From Rhizobium sp. BT04 (lineage in GTDB: Bacteria > Pseudomonadota > Alphaproteobacteria > Rhizobiales > Rhizobiaceae): DNA of 64,000 bases. The notes beneath the pieces are model-generated. The model was not told where the DNA came from, did not search any database, and worked only from the letters and a program-made list of their open reading frames with translations. Each line of letters starts with the position of its first letter. Positions within the stretch are counted from its first letter, which is position 1. Position numbers and translations under genes: made by a program. Shown here piece by piece: positions 1 to 9,420 of this stretch. Location: contig NZ_CP125650.1 in the NCBI RefSeq assembly GCF_030053135.1, positions 1-64,000 on the forward strand. Direction: 5' to 3'.

Positions 1-702
1 ATGATCCGAACAGGAACGATGCGGCCGTTGTTTGTATCGGCCGCTCTTTTGGCGTCGGCGATGCTGGCATCGGCCCAAGGCATCCCCGTCATCGATCAGA
101 CATCGATCGCTAAGCAGATCGAGAGCATCACGCAGCTGAAGTCCCAGCTCGACACCTTGAACCAGCAGCTCCAGCAGGCCCAGCAGCTCTACGGCTCGCT
201 GAACAAGATCACCAACATGGCCGACGTCGCCAATCTGCTGAACGATCCGTCGATCCGCAAGGCGCTTCCACAGGACTTTAACGCGATCGAGGGGCTGCTC
301 AAAGGTTCCGGCAGCGGCGTCTTCGGCAGTTCCGCTTCGAAATTCCGCCAGGACAACTCCAGCTATCGCACCGATGCCGACGATTTCTATGCGCAGGAGT
401 TGTCGCGCATCCAGAACCAGAACGCCGGGCAGATGAGCCTCGGCCAGCAGATCTACGATGCAGCGACCAAGCGCATCGACGGCATCGATGAGCTTCGCCA
501 GAAAATCTCCAGTGCTGCCGACGCCAAGGACATCGCCGATCTGCAGGCCCGCCTCCAGGCCGAGACCGCCTTCCTGCAAACCGACGTCCTGCGCATGCAG
601 GGCCTGCAGATGGTCCAGCAGGCCCAGGTGCAGGTCGACGACCAACGCAAGGCCGAGGACTGGCGCAAGCGCATGGACACGATGGGAGCGGCGCTCAAAT
701 GA
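1..702 (+). CDS. virB5: VirB5-like minor pilus protein of a conjugative T4SS
   Basis: The 233-residue protein has a cleavable signal peptide (about residues 1-25, ending near ASAQG). A mostly helical, glutamine-rich body follows (SQLDTLNQQLQQAQQLYGSL at about 48-67). This is the layout of the VirB5/TrbJ family, which sits at the tip of the T-pilus and helps contact recipient cells. It lies first in an intact run of virB6-virB11, and its stop overlaps the next gene by 4 bases. The ATG is at base 1, so no ribosome binding site can be seen; a second ATG at codon 7 is possible. virB1-virB4 would be expected just upstream, outside the window. Family confident; exact start less so. Confidence 0.88.
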   Translation: MIRTGTMRPLFVSAALLASAMLASAQGIPVIDQTSIAKQIESITQLKSQLDTLNQQLQQAQQLYGSLNKITNMADVANLLNDPSIRKALPQDFNAIEGLLKGSGSGVFGSSASKFRQDNSSYRTDADDFYAQELSRIQNQNAGQMSLGQQIYDAATKRIDGIDELRQKISSAADAKDIADLQARLQAETAFLQTDVLRMQGLQMVQQAQVQVDDQRKAEDWRKRMDTMGAALK

Positions 703-932
703 GGTGGTTTCTTTCCGGCACGGCCATGCTTTTACTGGCGGCCTGCTCCCCACAGGCGGATAAGATTTACACCGTCGATGAGCTCATGGCGGACGATGCT
801 CTGCTCGCTAGGATTATCGGCGAATGCCGTAACAATCCCGGAGAACTCCGCGATACGCCCAATTGCCGCAACGCCGAGGCAGCCGACGGCAAGCTGCGGC
901 TGGAGCGGATGGGCAAATCGTTGGGAGGCTGA
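699..932 (+). CDS. eexN: EexN-like small lipoprotein (entry exclusion)
   Basis: This 77-residue protein begins with a short signal sequence and a lipobox (LLLAACS, Cys at about residue 16), so it should be a lipoprotein. Two further cysteines flank a conserved segment (ECRNNPGELRDTPNCRNAE). This spacing is typical of the EexN family found between virB5 and virB6 in VirB-type conjugation operons, where it is thought to block redundant mating with cells carrying the same plasmid. The ATG overlaps the virB5 stop (ATGA), implying translational coupling. Assignment rests on size, lipobox, cysteine pattern and position; exclusion activity is inferred. Confidence 0.72.
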   Translation: MRWFLSGTAMLLLAACSPQADKIYTVDELMADDALLARIIGECRNNPGELRDTPNCRNAEAADGKLRLERMGKSLGG

Positions 933-934
933 CG

Positions 935-1867
935 ATGTATCAGGTCTTCAGCTTCGTCGACGGACAGTTCAAGACACCGCTCGAAAATTTCATTTCCTCC
1001 GGCACCTCAAATATCGCCAGCTGGGTCAGCGGCCCGCTGACGGCGGCACTCACCCTCTATGTCGTGCTCTACGGTTATCTCGTTCTGCGCGGCTCCGTGC
1101 AGGAACCGATCCTCGAATTCGCCTTCCGGGCGATGAAGCTCGCCATCATCGTCATGCTGGTGAGGAACGCCGGCGACTATCAGACCTACGTCACCAATAT
1201 CTTTTTCGATGCGCTGCCGCGCGAAATCTCGCAGGCGCTGAATTCGGGCACGGCGCCGAGCGCGTCGACCTTCGACAGCCTGCTCGATAAGGGCCAGAAA
1301 TGCGCCAAAGAGATATGGTCGCGGGGCTCCTGGCCTATCGATATCGTCACCGGCGTGGGCGGCCTACTGGTTATCGGCGCAAGCTTTCTTGTCGCGGCGA
1401 TCGGTTATATAGTTTCGCTCTATGCCCGGCTGGCGCTTGCCATCGTGCTGGCAATAGGTCCGATCTTCATCGCGCTCGCCATGTTCCAGTCGACCCGCCG
1501 ATTCACGGAATCCTGGATCGGCCAGCTCGTCAATTTCGTCATCCTTCAGGTCTTGGTCGTTGCCATCGGCTCGCTGCTGATCACCTGCATCGATACGACG
1601 TTTACGGCGATCGAAAGCTATAGCGACGTGCTGATGCGGCCGATCGCGCTCTGCGCCATTTGCGTTGCCGCCCTCTACGTCTTCTACCAACTGCCCGGCA
1701 TTGCTTCGGCTCTTGCGGCGGGCGGGGCGTCGCTCACCTACGGCTACGGCGCCGCCCGCGATGCGCATGAAAGCACGCTCGCCTGGGCGACATCCCGCAC
1801 AGTGAGAGCGGCCGGCCGCGGCGCGCGTTCCGTCGGCCGCCGCCTGACTCCAGGCCGGACCGAATGA
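935..1867 (+). CDS. virB6: VirB6 polytopic inner-membrane channel protein
   Basis: The 310-residue protein starts at the ATG two bases after the eexN-like stop, rather than at the upstream in-frame codon at 863, which lies inside that gene. It is strongly hydrophobic, with several membrane segments (about residues 35-55, 75-90, 140-200, 215-240 and 255-280) and a basic C-terminus. Length, topology and position between VirB5 and VirB7/8 match VirB6, the inner-membrane channel component contacted by substrate DNA. The start MYQVFSFVDGQF is typical of rhizobial VirB6. Confidence 0.88.
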   Translation: MYQVFSFVDGQFKTPLENFISSGTSNIASWVSGPLTAALTLYVVLYGYLVLRGSVQEPILEFAFRAMKLAIIVMLVRNAGDYQTYVTNIFFDALPREISQALNSGTAPSASTFDSLLDKGQKCAKEIWSRGSWPIDIVTGVGGLLVIGASFLVAAIGYIVSLYARLALAIVLAIGPIFIALAMFQSTRRFTESWIGQLVNFVILQVLVVAIGSLLITCIDTTFTAIESYSDVLMRPIALCAICVAALYVFYQLPGIASALAAGGASLTYGYGAARDAHESTLAWATSRTVRAAGRGARSVGRRLTPGRTE

Positions 1868-1906
1868 CGGTCACCAACGCTTCAGACAATTGAACAGGTT
1901 TTTTGG

Positions 1907-2188
1907 ATGCTCCGAATCGTTTTGTCGTTTTTGCTGACCGCCGGTCTCGTAGGCTGCGGTTCGATGTCCCACCCGCTACCCAAATGTGATGGTTATTCCC
2001 GCCGGCCGTTGAACCGCGCCATGTGGCAATGGCAGGACAGTGGAGGCGAGCAGCCGGCGACCCGGGCCGTTCCCGCTGAGCCGACCAGTCACGCCGCTGC
2101 CTATGTGCAGGAGCCGTCCTCAGTTACGCCGGCCGCTTTCGCGCATTTCGATGTCGCGGGCTCCTACCGTCCATGCGAGGGCGAGTGA
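1907..2188 (+). CDS. virB7: VirB7-like small lipoprotein
   Basis: This 93-residue protein has an N-terminal hydrophobic stretch with a lipobox (TAGLVGCG, Cys at about residue 17), then a proline- and alanine-rich tail. VirB7 proteins are short lipoproteins that stabilise VirB9 at the outer membrane, and the position directly before virB8 fits. At 93 residues it is longer than Agrobacterium VirB7 (about 55), so the name rests mainly on lipobox and synteny. Its stop lies 1-2 bases before the virB8 start. Confidence 0.65.
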   Translation: MLRIVLSFLLTAGLVGCGSMSHPLPKCDGYSRRPLNRAMWQWQDSGGEQPATRAVPAEPTSHAAAYVQEPSSVTPAAFAHFDVAGSYRPCEGE

Positions 2189-2189
2189 C

Positions 2190-2861
2190 ATGGTGACCAC
2201 GGATAACCTCAAAAGTTACTTCGACAAGGCCCGCCGGTTCGATCAGGACCGGATGATCCAGGTCGAGCGTTCCGCCCGCATTGCCTGGTTCGTCGCTGTT
2301 TGCGCGAGCATCCTTGCTGCCGTTTCAGTCTTTGCTGTTGCCGGCCTCACGCCTTTGAAAACCGTCGAGCCCTTCGTCGTGCGGGTCGACAATTCCACCG
2401 GCATCGTCGATGTGGTCTCGGCGCTGACATCCACCGCCGGCACCTACGACGAGGCCGTCACCAAATATTTCGCGGCCAAATATGTCCGCGCCCGCGAAGG
2501 CTATGTCTGGAGTGAAGGCGAGGAGAACTTTCGCACTGTCGCGTTGCTATCGACGCAGCCGGAGCAGACTCGATTTGCCACAGTCTACCGCGGCAGCAAT
2601 CCCGATTCCCCGCAGAACATTTATGGCCGCAGCGCCACGTCGCGGATCAACATTGTTTCCATCTCGCTGATCAACGCCAATGTGGCATCCGTCCGCTATA
2701 TGAGGACCGTGACCCGCGGTGACGAGGTGCGCACCACGCACTGGGTTGCGACCCTGACCTTCTCCTATGCCAACGCTCCGATGTCCTCGACCGACCGGCT
2801 GACCAATCCGCTCGGCTTCGTCGTCAGCGAATATCGCGCCGATCCGGAGGCCATCAATTGA
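2190..2861 (+). CDS. virB8: VirB8 inner-membrane assembly factor
   Basis: The start was placed at the ATG at 2190, just after the virB7-like stop, giving 223 residues; the longer in-frame reading from 2040 overlaps that gene in another frame. The protein has a short cytoplasmic N-terminus, one membrane helix (about residues 30-50, IAWFVAVCASILAAVSVFAV) and a periplasmic NTF2-like domain (VEPFVVRVDNSTG and following). That is the VirB8 architecture. VirB8 nucleates the inner-membrane complex of the conjugation channel. Its stop overlaps the virB9 start. Confidence 0.92.
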   Translation: MVTTDNLKSYFDKARRFDQDRMIQVERSARIAWFVAVCASILAAVSVFAVAGLTPLKTVEPFVVRVDNSTGIVDVVSALTSTAGTYDEAVTKYFAAKYVRAREGYVWSEGEENFRTVALLSTQPEQTRFATVYRGSNPDSPQNIYGRSATSRINIVSISLINANVASVRYMRTVTRGDEVRTTHWVATLTFSYANAPMSSTDRLTNPLGFVVSEYRADPEAIN

Positions 2862-3715
2862 GACCGCACTTTCTCCTTCCGCTCATCCTGGCCACCGGGT
2901 TTTCGTCTGCAGCGCTCGCCCTCGAGACGCCGCGCGGCGCCGCGCAGGACAGCCGCATCCGTTTCGTCGACTACCAGCCCTATAACATCACCAAAGTCGT
3001 CGGCACGCTGCGGTCTTCGGTGCAAATCGAATTCGCCGCCGACGAGGAAATCGCTCATGTGGCGCTTGGCAACAGCGTTGCTTGGGAAGTGGCGCCGGCC
3101 GGCAACATCCTGTTCCTGAAGCCCAGGGAAAATCAGCCGGTGACGAATATCTCGGTCGTGACGACACGACGGGACGGCTCGACCCGCAGCTATCAGATGG
3201 AACTCACCGTCCGCGACGGCAGCGTCGAAGCCGGTCAGAACACCTATTTCTATGTAAAATACCGCTATCCCGCTGATGAGGCGGAGCGGCGCCGGCAGGA
3301 AGCAGCTGCGCGCGCGCAGGCGGCACAGGCCGGCGAGGCAGATCGCGTGCTTGCCCTTCACGAAGCTTATGGACCGCGCAACTGGCGTTATTCGGCGCAA
3401 GGGTCCCAGGCGCTCGAACCGCAAGCGGTCTATGACAACGGCAAGGTCACCACCTTCGCCTTTGCCGGCAACCAGGAAATGCCGGCGATCTATATGGAAA
3501 ACTCCGACGGCAGCGAAAGCCTGGTTCCGAAGTCAGTCGACGGCAATCTCGTCCTCGTTCACGCGATCAGCCGCAAGTTCATACTGCGCCGTGGCGGCGA
3601 CGTGCTTTGCGTCTTCAACGAAGCCTACGATCGCGTCGGCACCAATCCCGAGACCAACACGACGTCACCATCGGTCGAGCGCGTCGTCAAAGTGCCGCCC
3701 GGCGCGGCGCAATAG
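2858..3715 (+). CDS. virB9: VirB9 outer-membrane core complex protein
   Basis: This 285-residue protein has a signal peptide (about 1-21) and the beta-rich VirB9/TrbG domain. Recognisable segments are RIRFVDYQPYNITKVVG near the N-terminus, GNILFLKPRENQPVTN in the middle, and PAIYMENSDGSESLVPKSVDG near the C-terminus, which contacts VirB7/VirB10. VirB9 forms the periplasmic/outer-membrane ring of the T4SS. Start and virB8 stop overlap by 4 bases. Confidence 0.92.
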   Translation: MRPHFLLPLILATGFSSAALALETPRGAAQDSRIRFVDYQPYNITKVVGTLRSSVQIEFAADEEIAHVALGNSVAWEVAPAGNILFLKPRENQPVTNISVVTTRRDGSTRSYQMELTVRDGSVEAGQNTYFYVKYRYPADEAERRRQEAAARAQAAQAGEADRVLALHEAYGPRNWRYSAQGSQALEPQAVYDNGKVTTFAFAGNQEMPAIYMENSDGSESLVPKSVDGNLVLVHAISRKFILRRGGDVLCVFNEAYDRVGTNPETNTTSPSVERVVKVPPGAAQ

Positions 3716-3723
3716 GAGGTAAC

Positions 3724-4896
3724 ATGGCCGAGGAAGAGATTACCCAGATTCCGGGCGAGCGCGCCGAGACGTCGGCCGGCGGCCGGCTCGACAATAACCC
3801 GATCCTCAAACGCGGCGCTGTCGCCTTGGCGATCGTCGTCTTTGTCGCGTTCGCTCTCTGGTCGATGCGAGGGCAGGACAAGCCGTCAGACGGTGCCGAG
3901 CAGCAGCGCGTTGTCATCCGGCAGACATCGGATTTCGAACCGGCGAAGGAGCCACAGCCGGTGGCGACACCGCCGCAGGTCCAGCTCCCGACGCCTGTCG
4001 CCGCCGAGCAGGCGCCGACCGACGGCGACAAGCTGCTCGATGCGGCCCGCCGTGCGCCGGTCATCGCCTATGGCGGCGAGAAATCGCCGGCAACGCGGCG
4101 GCAGGATCAGGGCGAGGCGTCGGATCAGGCCTCGAATTATGTGCCGCTCGGCAACAATCAAGCAGACCTCGGCTCGCAGGGCGAAAACGAGGACCAGCAC
4201 TTCAACCGCTTGCTGACGCCGACGCAACTGCAGGGATCGCGTGCCGGCACGTTGGGCAATCGTGATTTCATCGTCGCCATGGGGACATCCATTCCCTGCG
4301 TTCTCGAGACCGCGCTCTCCTCCGATCAGCCGGGGTTCACGAGCTGCGTCATCAACCGGGACGTTCTTTCAGATAACGGCCGCGTTGTGCTGATGGAAAA
4401 AGGCACGCAGATTGTCGGTGAATATCGCGGCGGAATTCGGCGTGGACAAAAGCGTCTGTTCGTCCTCTGGAGCCGGGCGAAGACACCGAAAGGCGTGATC
4501 ATCACTTTGGCGTCGCCTGCAACCGATGCGCTCGGCCGCGCCGGCATCGACGGCTATGTCGACACCCATTGGTGGGAGCGGTTTGGCAGCGCAATGCTCC
4601 TGTCGATTGTCGGCGATGCCAGCTCCTACGCAAGCAGCCGGCTGCAGGACGGTGATGTCAACGCGCAAAACACCGCCAGCGCCGGTCAGCAGGCAGCGGC
4701 GATCGCCGTCGAGCAGTCGATCAACATTCCGCCGACGCTCATGAAACATCAGGGCGAGCTCGTTTCGATCTTCGTGGCGCGCGATCTCGATTTCTCCAGC
4801 GTCTATCGGCTTCGCGTGACGGAGCCCCGCAATCGCGTCTATGACCGCGCCGTGCTTGGGGATTTCGGCCCCTCCTCGAAGCTCGTGACAAAATAG
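3724..4896 (+). CDS. virB10: VirB10 / TrbI energy-transducing core protein
   Basis: The ATG at 3724 follows an AGGAGG-type site right after virB9 and gives 390 residues. A short cytoplasmic N-terminus leads to one membrane helix (about residues 40-58, AVALAIVVFVAFALWSMRG). Then come a proline-rich periplasmic linker and the C-terminal TrbI/VirB10 beta-barrel domain (FIVAMGTSIPCVLETALSSD, GFTSCVINRDV, KGTQIVGEYRGG). VirB10 spans both membranes and relays ATP energy from VirB4/VirB11/VirD4 to the outer-membrane gate. Confidence 0.93.
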   Translation: MAEEEITQIPGERAETSAGGRLDNNPILKRGAVALAIVVFVAFALWSMRGQDKPSDGAEQQRVVIRQTSDFEPAKEPQPVATPPQVQLPTPVAAEQAPTDGDKLLDAARRAPVIAYGGEKSPATRRQDQGEASDQASNYVPLGNNQADLGSQGENEDQHFNRLLTPTQLQGSRAGTLGNRDFIVAMGTSIPCVLETALSSDQPGFTSCVINRDVLSDNGRVVLMEKGTQIVGEYRGGIRRGQKRLFVLWSRAKTPKGVIITLASPATDALGRAGIDGYVDTHWWERFGSAMLLSIVGDASSYASSRLQDGDVNAQNTASAGQQAAAIAVEQSINIPPTLMKHQGELVSIFVARDLDFSSVYRLRVTEPRNRVYDRAVLGDFGPSSKLVTK

Positions 4897-4904
4897 GTTC
4901 GGCA

Positions 4905-5933
4905 ATGACTGAAGCTGCCGACTCCGGCGTCGTGCGAGAACTGCTTTCGCCGCTATCACGCTTCCTGCGCGACAAGACGCTCTATGAGGTCATCGTCAAC
5001 CGGCCGGGGCAGGTCGTCACGGAGGGTAGGGAGGGATGGCAGACTTATGAGATGCCCGAACTCTCTTTCGACAGGTTGATGCGTCTCGCCCGCTCGGTCG
5101 CGAGCTTCTCCAATCAGTCGATCGACGAGACGCGACCGATCCTGTCGGCGACCTTGCCGGATGATGAGCGAATTCAGATCGTCATCCCGCCGGCAACGAC
5201 GAAGGGAACCGTCAGCATCACCATCCGTAAGCCATCCTCCGTGTCGTTGACCCTGGAGGATCTCGATCATGGGGGATTGTTCGCCGATGTTGTGCCGGCC
5301 CAAGACGACGGGCGACGATCAGACCATAGGCTGTTGGAATACTATCGCATCGGTGCCTACAAGGCGTTTCTCCGGGAGGCGGTGTTTGCAAGAAAGAACA
5401 TCATCATCTCCGGCGCCACCGGGTCGGGAAAAACAACTCTATCGAAAGCGCTGATCCGCCACATTCCGCAAAGCGAGCGGATTATTTCGATCGAAGACAC
5501 TCCCGAGCTGGTGGTCCCGCAGCCCAACCATGTTCGGCTCCTTTACTCCAAAGGCGGGCAGGGGCTCGCCAAGGTCGGCGCGAAGGACCTGCTCGAATCC
5601 TGCCTGCGCATGCGGCCCGACCGCATTTTGCTGCAGGAGCTGCGGGACGGGACGGCATTCTACTACATCCGCAATGTCAACTCCGGCCATCCTGGCTCCA
5701 TCACCACGGTCCATGCCGACTCGGCCCGCCTCGCTTTTGAGCAGCTGACTTTGCTGGTCAAGGAGTCGGAGGGTGGTGGGGACCTCGAACGGCACGACAT
5801 CCGCGAGATGCTGACGATCGCGGTCGACATCATCATCCAATGCAAGCGGATCGACGGCCGGTTTCGGGTGAGCGAGATCTACTATCGAGACGTCGCGACT
5901 GACCTCGGCCGCTCTTCGTCGGATCGAGCTTAA
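4905..5933 (+). CDS. virB11: VirB11 traffic ATPase
   Basis: This 342-residue hexameric AAA-like ATPase has an N-terminal domain, a Walker A motif (SGATGSGKTT, about residues 170-179), an Asp box (IISIEDTPELV), a Walker B region (LRMRPDRILLQELRDG) and a His box (NSGHPGSITTVHAD). All motifs of the VirB11/GspE family are present, so it looks functional. It powers pilus assembly and substrate transfer with VirB4 and the coupling protein TraG (13.6 kb). It is the last gene of the operon; the next genes are on the opposite strand. Confidence 0.94.
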   Translation: MTEAADSGVVRELLSPLSRFLRDKTLYEVIVNRPGQVVTEGREGWQTYEMPELSFDRLMRLARSVASFSNQSIDETRPILSATLPDDERIQIVIPPATTKGTVSITIRKPSSVSLTLEDLDHGGLFADVVPAQDDGRRSDHRLLEYYRIGAYKAFLREAVFARKNIIISGATGSGKTTLSKALIRHIPQSERIISIEDTPELVVPQPNHVRLLYSKGGQGLAKVGAKDLLESCLRMRPDRILLQELRDGTAFYYIRNVNSGHPGSITTVHADSARLAFEQLTLLVKESEGGGDLERHDIREMLTIAVDIIIQCKRIDGRFRVSEIYYRDVATDLGRSSSDRA

Positions 5934-5976
5934 CGGGTTGCGTCCGGGCCTCTAACAATTCTGTCGGTCTCGACCG

Positions 5977-6549
5977 TCAGTCCAATTGTGCGGCCTTGTC
6001 ATGCAGGACCACTGAAAACGCGCGGAGCCCCTGATGGTCCAGTGCATCAATGAATTCGTGAACCGCCGGCACCGTCTTGCGTAAATTCAAACGGGCGCGC
6101 CTGATGCTGTCGATCAATGCGCTCGAAAAGGTGGAATGGAGGCCCACGAGGAAATTGTCTGGCGATACGCAGGTCACCCCATGAGGCCGAAGGTCCGCGG
6201 CTGGGAAATCCTTGAGATTCCCCGTGACAATCACAGAAGCCTTTCCGGCGATGGCTACAGCCAAACCATGACGATCATCCGGACCCGGTAGCGAGAGGTC
6301 GGGGATGAGAATTCGATGGTTGCCGACATCGGCATCGGGCAAAACGTCCTTGATCCGATCACGGGTCGCTTCCAGAAGGGTATCTCGGGTGAGCCGAATG
6401 GCCAGATTGCGAATCCACTCGGCGTGGATGTCGTCGGTCCGGCGTGCGTCGACGAGACCGTCGAAAGCACACTGGACCAAGACATTACGCAAATGGAAAG
6501 GGTAGAGGACGCAGGCATCATAGACCGCAACAGGCGGCTTAGAGGCCAT
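5977..6549 (-). CDS. PIN-domain toxin of a type II TA pair
   Basis: The 190-residue protein has PIN-domain features: an N-terminal Asp (VYDACVLYPF) followed by LRNVLVQCA, a central ARRTDDIHAEWI and a C-terminal KASVIVTGNLKDFP motif. It resembles the longer PIN proteins that cleave RNA, paired with a DNA-binding antitoxin. Its start overlaps the end of the upstream partner gene by 11 bases on the same strand, the usual antitoxin-first arrangement. It converges on virB11. The RNA target is unknown. Confidence 0.8.
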   Translation of the reverse strand: MASKPPVAVYDACVLYPFHLRNVLVQCAFDGLVDARRTDDIHAEWIRNLAIRLTRDTLLEATRDRIKDVLPDADVGNHRILIPDLSLPGPDDRHGLAVAIAGKASVIVTGNLKDFPAADLRPHGVTCVSPDNFLVGLHSTFSSALIDSIRRARLNLRKTVPAVHEFIDALDHQGLRAFSVVLHDKAAQLD

Positions 6550-6985
6550 GATTGACGATCAGATCCTCTGTGTCCTCGGCCAGCGCGTCGAGGCTTTCCT
6601 GGCGAGCATCGAGCTTGGCCTTGAGCGCGAGAACATCCTTCAACTTGGCTCGGCGGTGCTTGCCGACATAGCGGAAGGGCAGATCGCCGCGATCCATGCG
6701 CAGCACCACGAGAGGACGTGAGATGCCGAGGATGGTGGAGGCGTCGGTCGGACTCAATTCCTGATCTTCCGTGAGCACGGCAACGCGCTTACCGCGCAAC
6801 AGATGATCGAGGAGTGCCTCGACAGGCGCGAGAGCCGAGGCAGGGAGAAAAAGGGTTTGAAGTTGTCCACCTTCACGGCGAATCCGTAGTTCCAGTTGGT
6901 CGCCCTCCGCCAGATTTGGCATAGGCGCGACGGCCTTGCGGTCGCGATCAGACAACTTGGTAAATTGAAGAACATGGCTGGTCAT
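6539..6985 (-). CDS. Antitoxin with excisionase-like HTH, partner of the PIN toxin
   Basis: Starting at the ATG at 6985, the protein has about 148 residues. The C-terminal half carries a MerR/excisionase-type helix-turn-helix (SPTDASTILGISRPLVVLRM, then GDLPFRYVGKHRR) typical of antitoxins co-encoded with 190-residue PIN toxins. The N-terminal half (about 1-60) may bind the toxin. The antitoxin probably represses its own operon. The longer in-frame reading to 7060 has no clear ribosome binding site. Confidence 0.75.
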   Translation of the reverse strand: MTSHVLQFTKLSDRDRKAVAPMPNLAEGDQLELRIRREGGQLQTLFLPASALAPVEALLDHLLRGKRVAVLTEDQELSPTDASTILGISRPLVVLRMDRGDLPFRYVGKHRRAKLKDVLALKAKLDARQESLDALAEDTEDLIVNHGL

Positions 6986-7060
6986 GGCGAACACCTCTGA
7001 CCATGAATATAGGGCAAGTCGCTCATAACTGCAATAACTGAAATGTCTTCCCCTTTCCAT

Positions 7061-7497
7061 CTCCGATTTCCGGGTGCCATAGGAGCGCGCGGCGAACGAG
7101 CTCGACCCGCCAACTTGAAGCGTGGGTTACCGCCAACGGCAAGCGCTCCGCTTCCGATGTGATCGTGCAATGCAAAGGGGCCGCCTCACCAACTATGCAG
7201 AAAAATAGGGCCGCTGGAAAACCAGGGCCCTTTAAGGTGTGAAGGTCAATAACCTCCAGAGGGGAACAGCTGATACGATGGCACTGGGAGGAAAACCATC
7301 GACTGCATCAACTGGAGACAATATGCTCATATTTTGACCGCTTGGTAAAACATTTTTTGTGCAGTGCAGCTATGCAGAAATGGCAGAGAGTTCTCTGGGC
7401 CGATTTGACCGGGATATAGCTTCACGCATTCGAAATCGCCCGGGCGATGGCTTCCTTTTAGGGCGCCTACGTCGCTGACCAAGGAGGCTGGTGTGGA
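7061..7497. other. Intergenic region, no gene recognised
   Basis: About 440 bases between the toxin-antitoxin promoter side and the DUF1173 gene. No open frame here has recognisable protein character. The promoter of the toxin-antitoxin operon should lie near 6990-7060. Confidence 0.4.
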
Positions 7498-8712
7498 TCA
7501 TGGCAGCCGCGGCATTTCGCCGTCGGCCACACGCCAGATCCACGGCGTCATCTCGGCTCTCGCGGCGATCATCTCATTCAGTGCAACGTCATAGTCTTCG
7601 TCGGCCTTCGTCGGAACGATGAACATGGCGATCGGCGCTGGCTTTGCCTCCGGTAAGGTCACGGAGGCAATCGGCTGGTCGCGCGAAAGATCGAACCGGA
7701 GTCCTTTCACGCTTCTTCGCTTCAGGCTTGAGAGCCGCTCCAGGAGACGCTGTTCATGGATGGTTTCGAACGGGATCCAGTTCTCGTTGACCACCATCAG
7801 CGCCACTTCCTCGACCGAAGCTATCCCCGCTCCCGAAATGCCGAACGTGGCGATGACGATGAGATGAAACCCCTCGTTGGATCGCCACAGTTCCAGTTCG
7901 GTTTCATATCGGGCATTCAACCGTTTCCACGCACCCTCATCGAGCATGAAGGGGAAAGGCAGGTGGCGCACCAGCATCTTCTGGCCATCGCGCGCTGAGG
8001 AAAATTCCTTTACCTCTCCGACGGTCATCATCAGTTTCCGCGGACCGGGACCGGTTAACTGGGCACCGGCCAACATAGCCGCACGCCGCGCTGAAATCCC
8101 CTCTTTGTCGTCCTGATGAAACACTTCCGGGACAAACAAGATATCGCTGAGAGGGCCGCCGCGGACGATCATCTGCTTTGCCGCGTTCACCAGACTGCTG
8201 CGCACGCGCCCCCAGCCGCGTTTCCCGGCCCATAGCGAGGTCCATTCCGTCAGCTCCCCCATGTCCCAGAGATAATGGAGCATCGCCCTGAGCGAGAGCT
8301 TCTTGGGCTCGCTTCGCACAGTCTCCGACGGCTCCGAAGGCGATGTCGACGTCGATCGGCCCCCTCGTTTCGACAGCGAAAAATCGAGTTTCAGCGTTGC
8401 CGCACCGGTCGCCGCGTCGATTTGGATGGCGTTGCCGATCAACGGCCCGAGGCCGGATAGCTCATACGGCGGGTCGTAAGACGAGCAGCCGGGATCATGC
8501 TGCCGGCCTGAGAGCGGCATGCGTTTGATCAGGAATTGGCCATCCATCCGGGCAATGTACATCGGCACCGGCGGTTGCCGACACGGGCAAAATGGCCTGA
8601 GCTTCTGTTCGTAAGCGCGTTCGAGCTGCGGCAGAAACTCTGGAGAACTGTCGTCGAACGCCTGGTTGCCGATCAAAAACTGTCGCACGTCGTTCCTCCC
8701 TTGCCTGACCAA
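7498..8712 (-). CDS. DUF1173 family plasmid protein
   Basis: This 404-residue protein is recognised as DUF1173, a family common next to transfer regions of rhizobial plasmids. Visible features are an N-terminal cluster with cysteines and a histidine (RPFCPCRQPP, then RQHDPGCSSYD), which suggests a metal site, and a central WTSLWAGKRGWGRVRSSLVNAA segment split around the linker. Length is normal and no frameshift is seen. Function is unknown; a role in plasmid maintenance or conjugation is suggested only by distribution. Confidence 0.75.
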   Translation of the reverse strand: MVRQGRNDVRQFLIGNQAFDDSSPEFLPQLERAYEQKLRPFCPCRQPPVPMYIARMDGQFLIKRMPLSGRQHDPGCSSYDPPYELSGLGPLIGNAIQIDAATGAATLKLDFSLSKRGGRSTSTSPSEPSETVRSEPKKLSLRAMLHYLWDMGELTEWTSLWAGKRGWGRVRSSLVNAAKQMIVRGGPLSDILFVPEVFHQDDKEGISARRAAMLAGAQLTGPGPRKLMMTVGEVKEFSSARDGQKMLVRHLPFPFMLDEGAWKRLNARYETELELWRSNEGFHLIVIATFGISGAGIASVEEVALMVVNENWIPFETIHEQRLLERLSSLKRRSVKGLRFDLSRDQPIASVTLPEAKPAPIAMFIVPTKADEDYDVALNEMIAARAEMTPWIWRVADGEMPRLP

Positions 8713-9420
8713 AGGCTGATCGAGCCGTAAAAGGAAGGCGTAGCATGAGCTTCGCGGACTTTACTAGCGCAAATTAGTTAGTATGTAAATGTTACGGCCG
8801 CTGGGGCCGATTTCAACGCCATAGGCAGGAAAGAAGATACGTGCATTCCAGCCTCCAAAAATTAAAATTAACGATCATGATAATTAGAAGTCAACGGTGC
8901 GTTGATTAGACGTCAGCCCGTCAAAATGTAGAGGCTGCGCCAGCATAAAGTGAGTTCTAATCGCGGGCTACCCAGCCCTTCGAGCCGGCCGGCGCTGAAC
9001 CGCCAATCACCTTGCCGCCTTCCGACTGCCCGATGGCTGCCGGCGTCTCTACATCGCAGCTGACGTCGATGCGGCCGGCCGGCACGTATCGAGGGATTGA
9101 GCTGCCGCGCCCAGGCGCTGGGGATCCTGCCGCTAGTGCTTGCCCCGGAGCTCGGCGACTTCAACGAGGATCTGCGCCGGCTCAGCCCGGAACGGCTCAT
9201 CGCTAATCTCAGGGCGCAGCTCGTTCTGGAAAACGCTCTGGCCTTTCTGCCCGCATGATCGAGCCGGACGGGGAAGGTGAGGGCGTGAGGGCCTACAGGA
9301 TGGCCGGTCTCTGCCGGTCGCCGCACGGGTAGGCGCCCGCCCCGCGGGCCTGCCGAGAGGCGACCCTTACCATGCGGCGGGCGGGCCTTCAGCGGGTCGC
9401 TCAGGTTTCTTCCCCTGGCT
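8713..9420. other. Intergenic region with a degraded plus-strand coding relic
   Basis: No intact gene. On the plus strand from about 9118 to 9258 an open stretch reads like the C-terminus of a real protein (LPLVLAPELGDFNEDLRRL, then SPERLIANLRAQLVLENALA, ending in a stop at about 9258). It has no plausible start and is preceded by frameshifted sequence, so it is probably a remnant. AT-rich sequence at 8760-8900 is the likely promoter region of the DUF1173 gene. Confidence 0.4.
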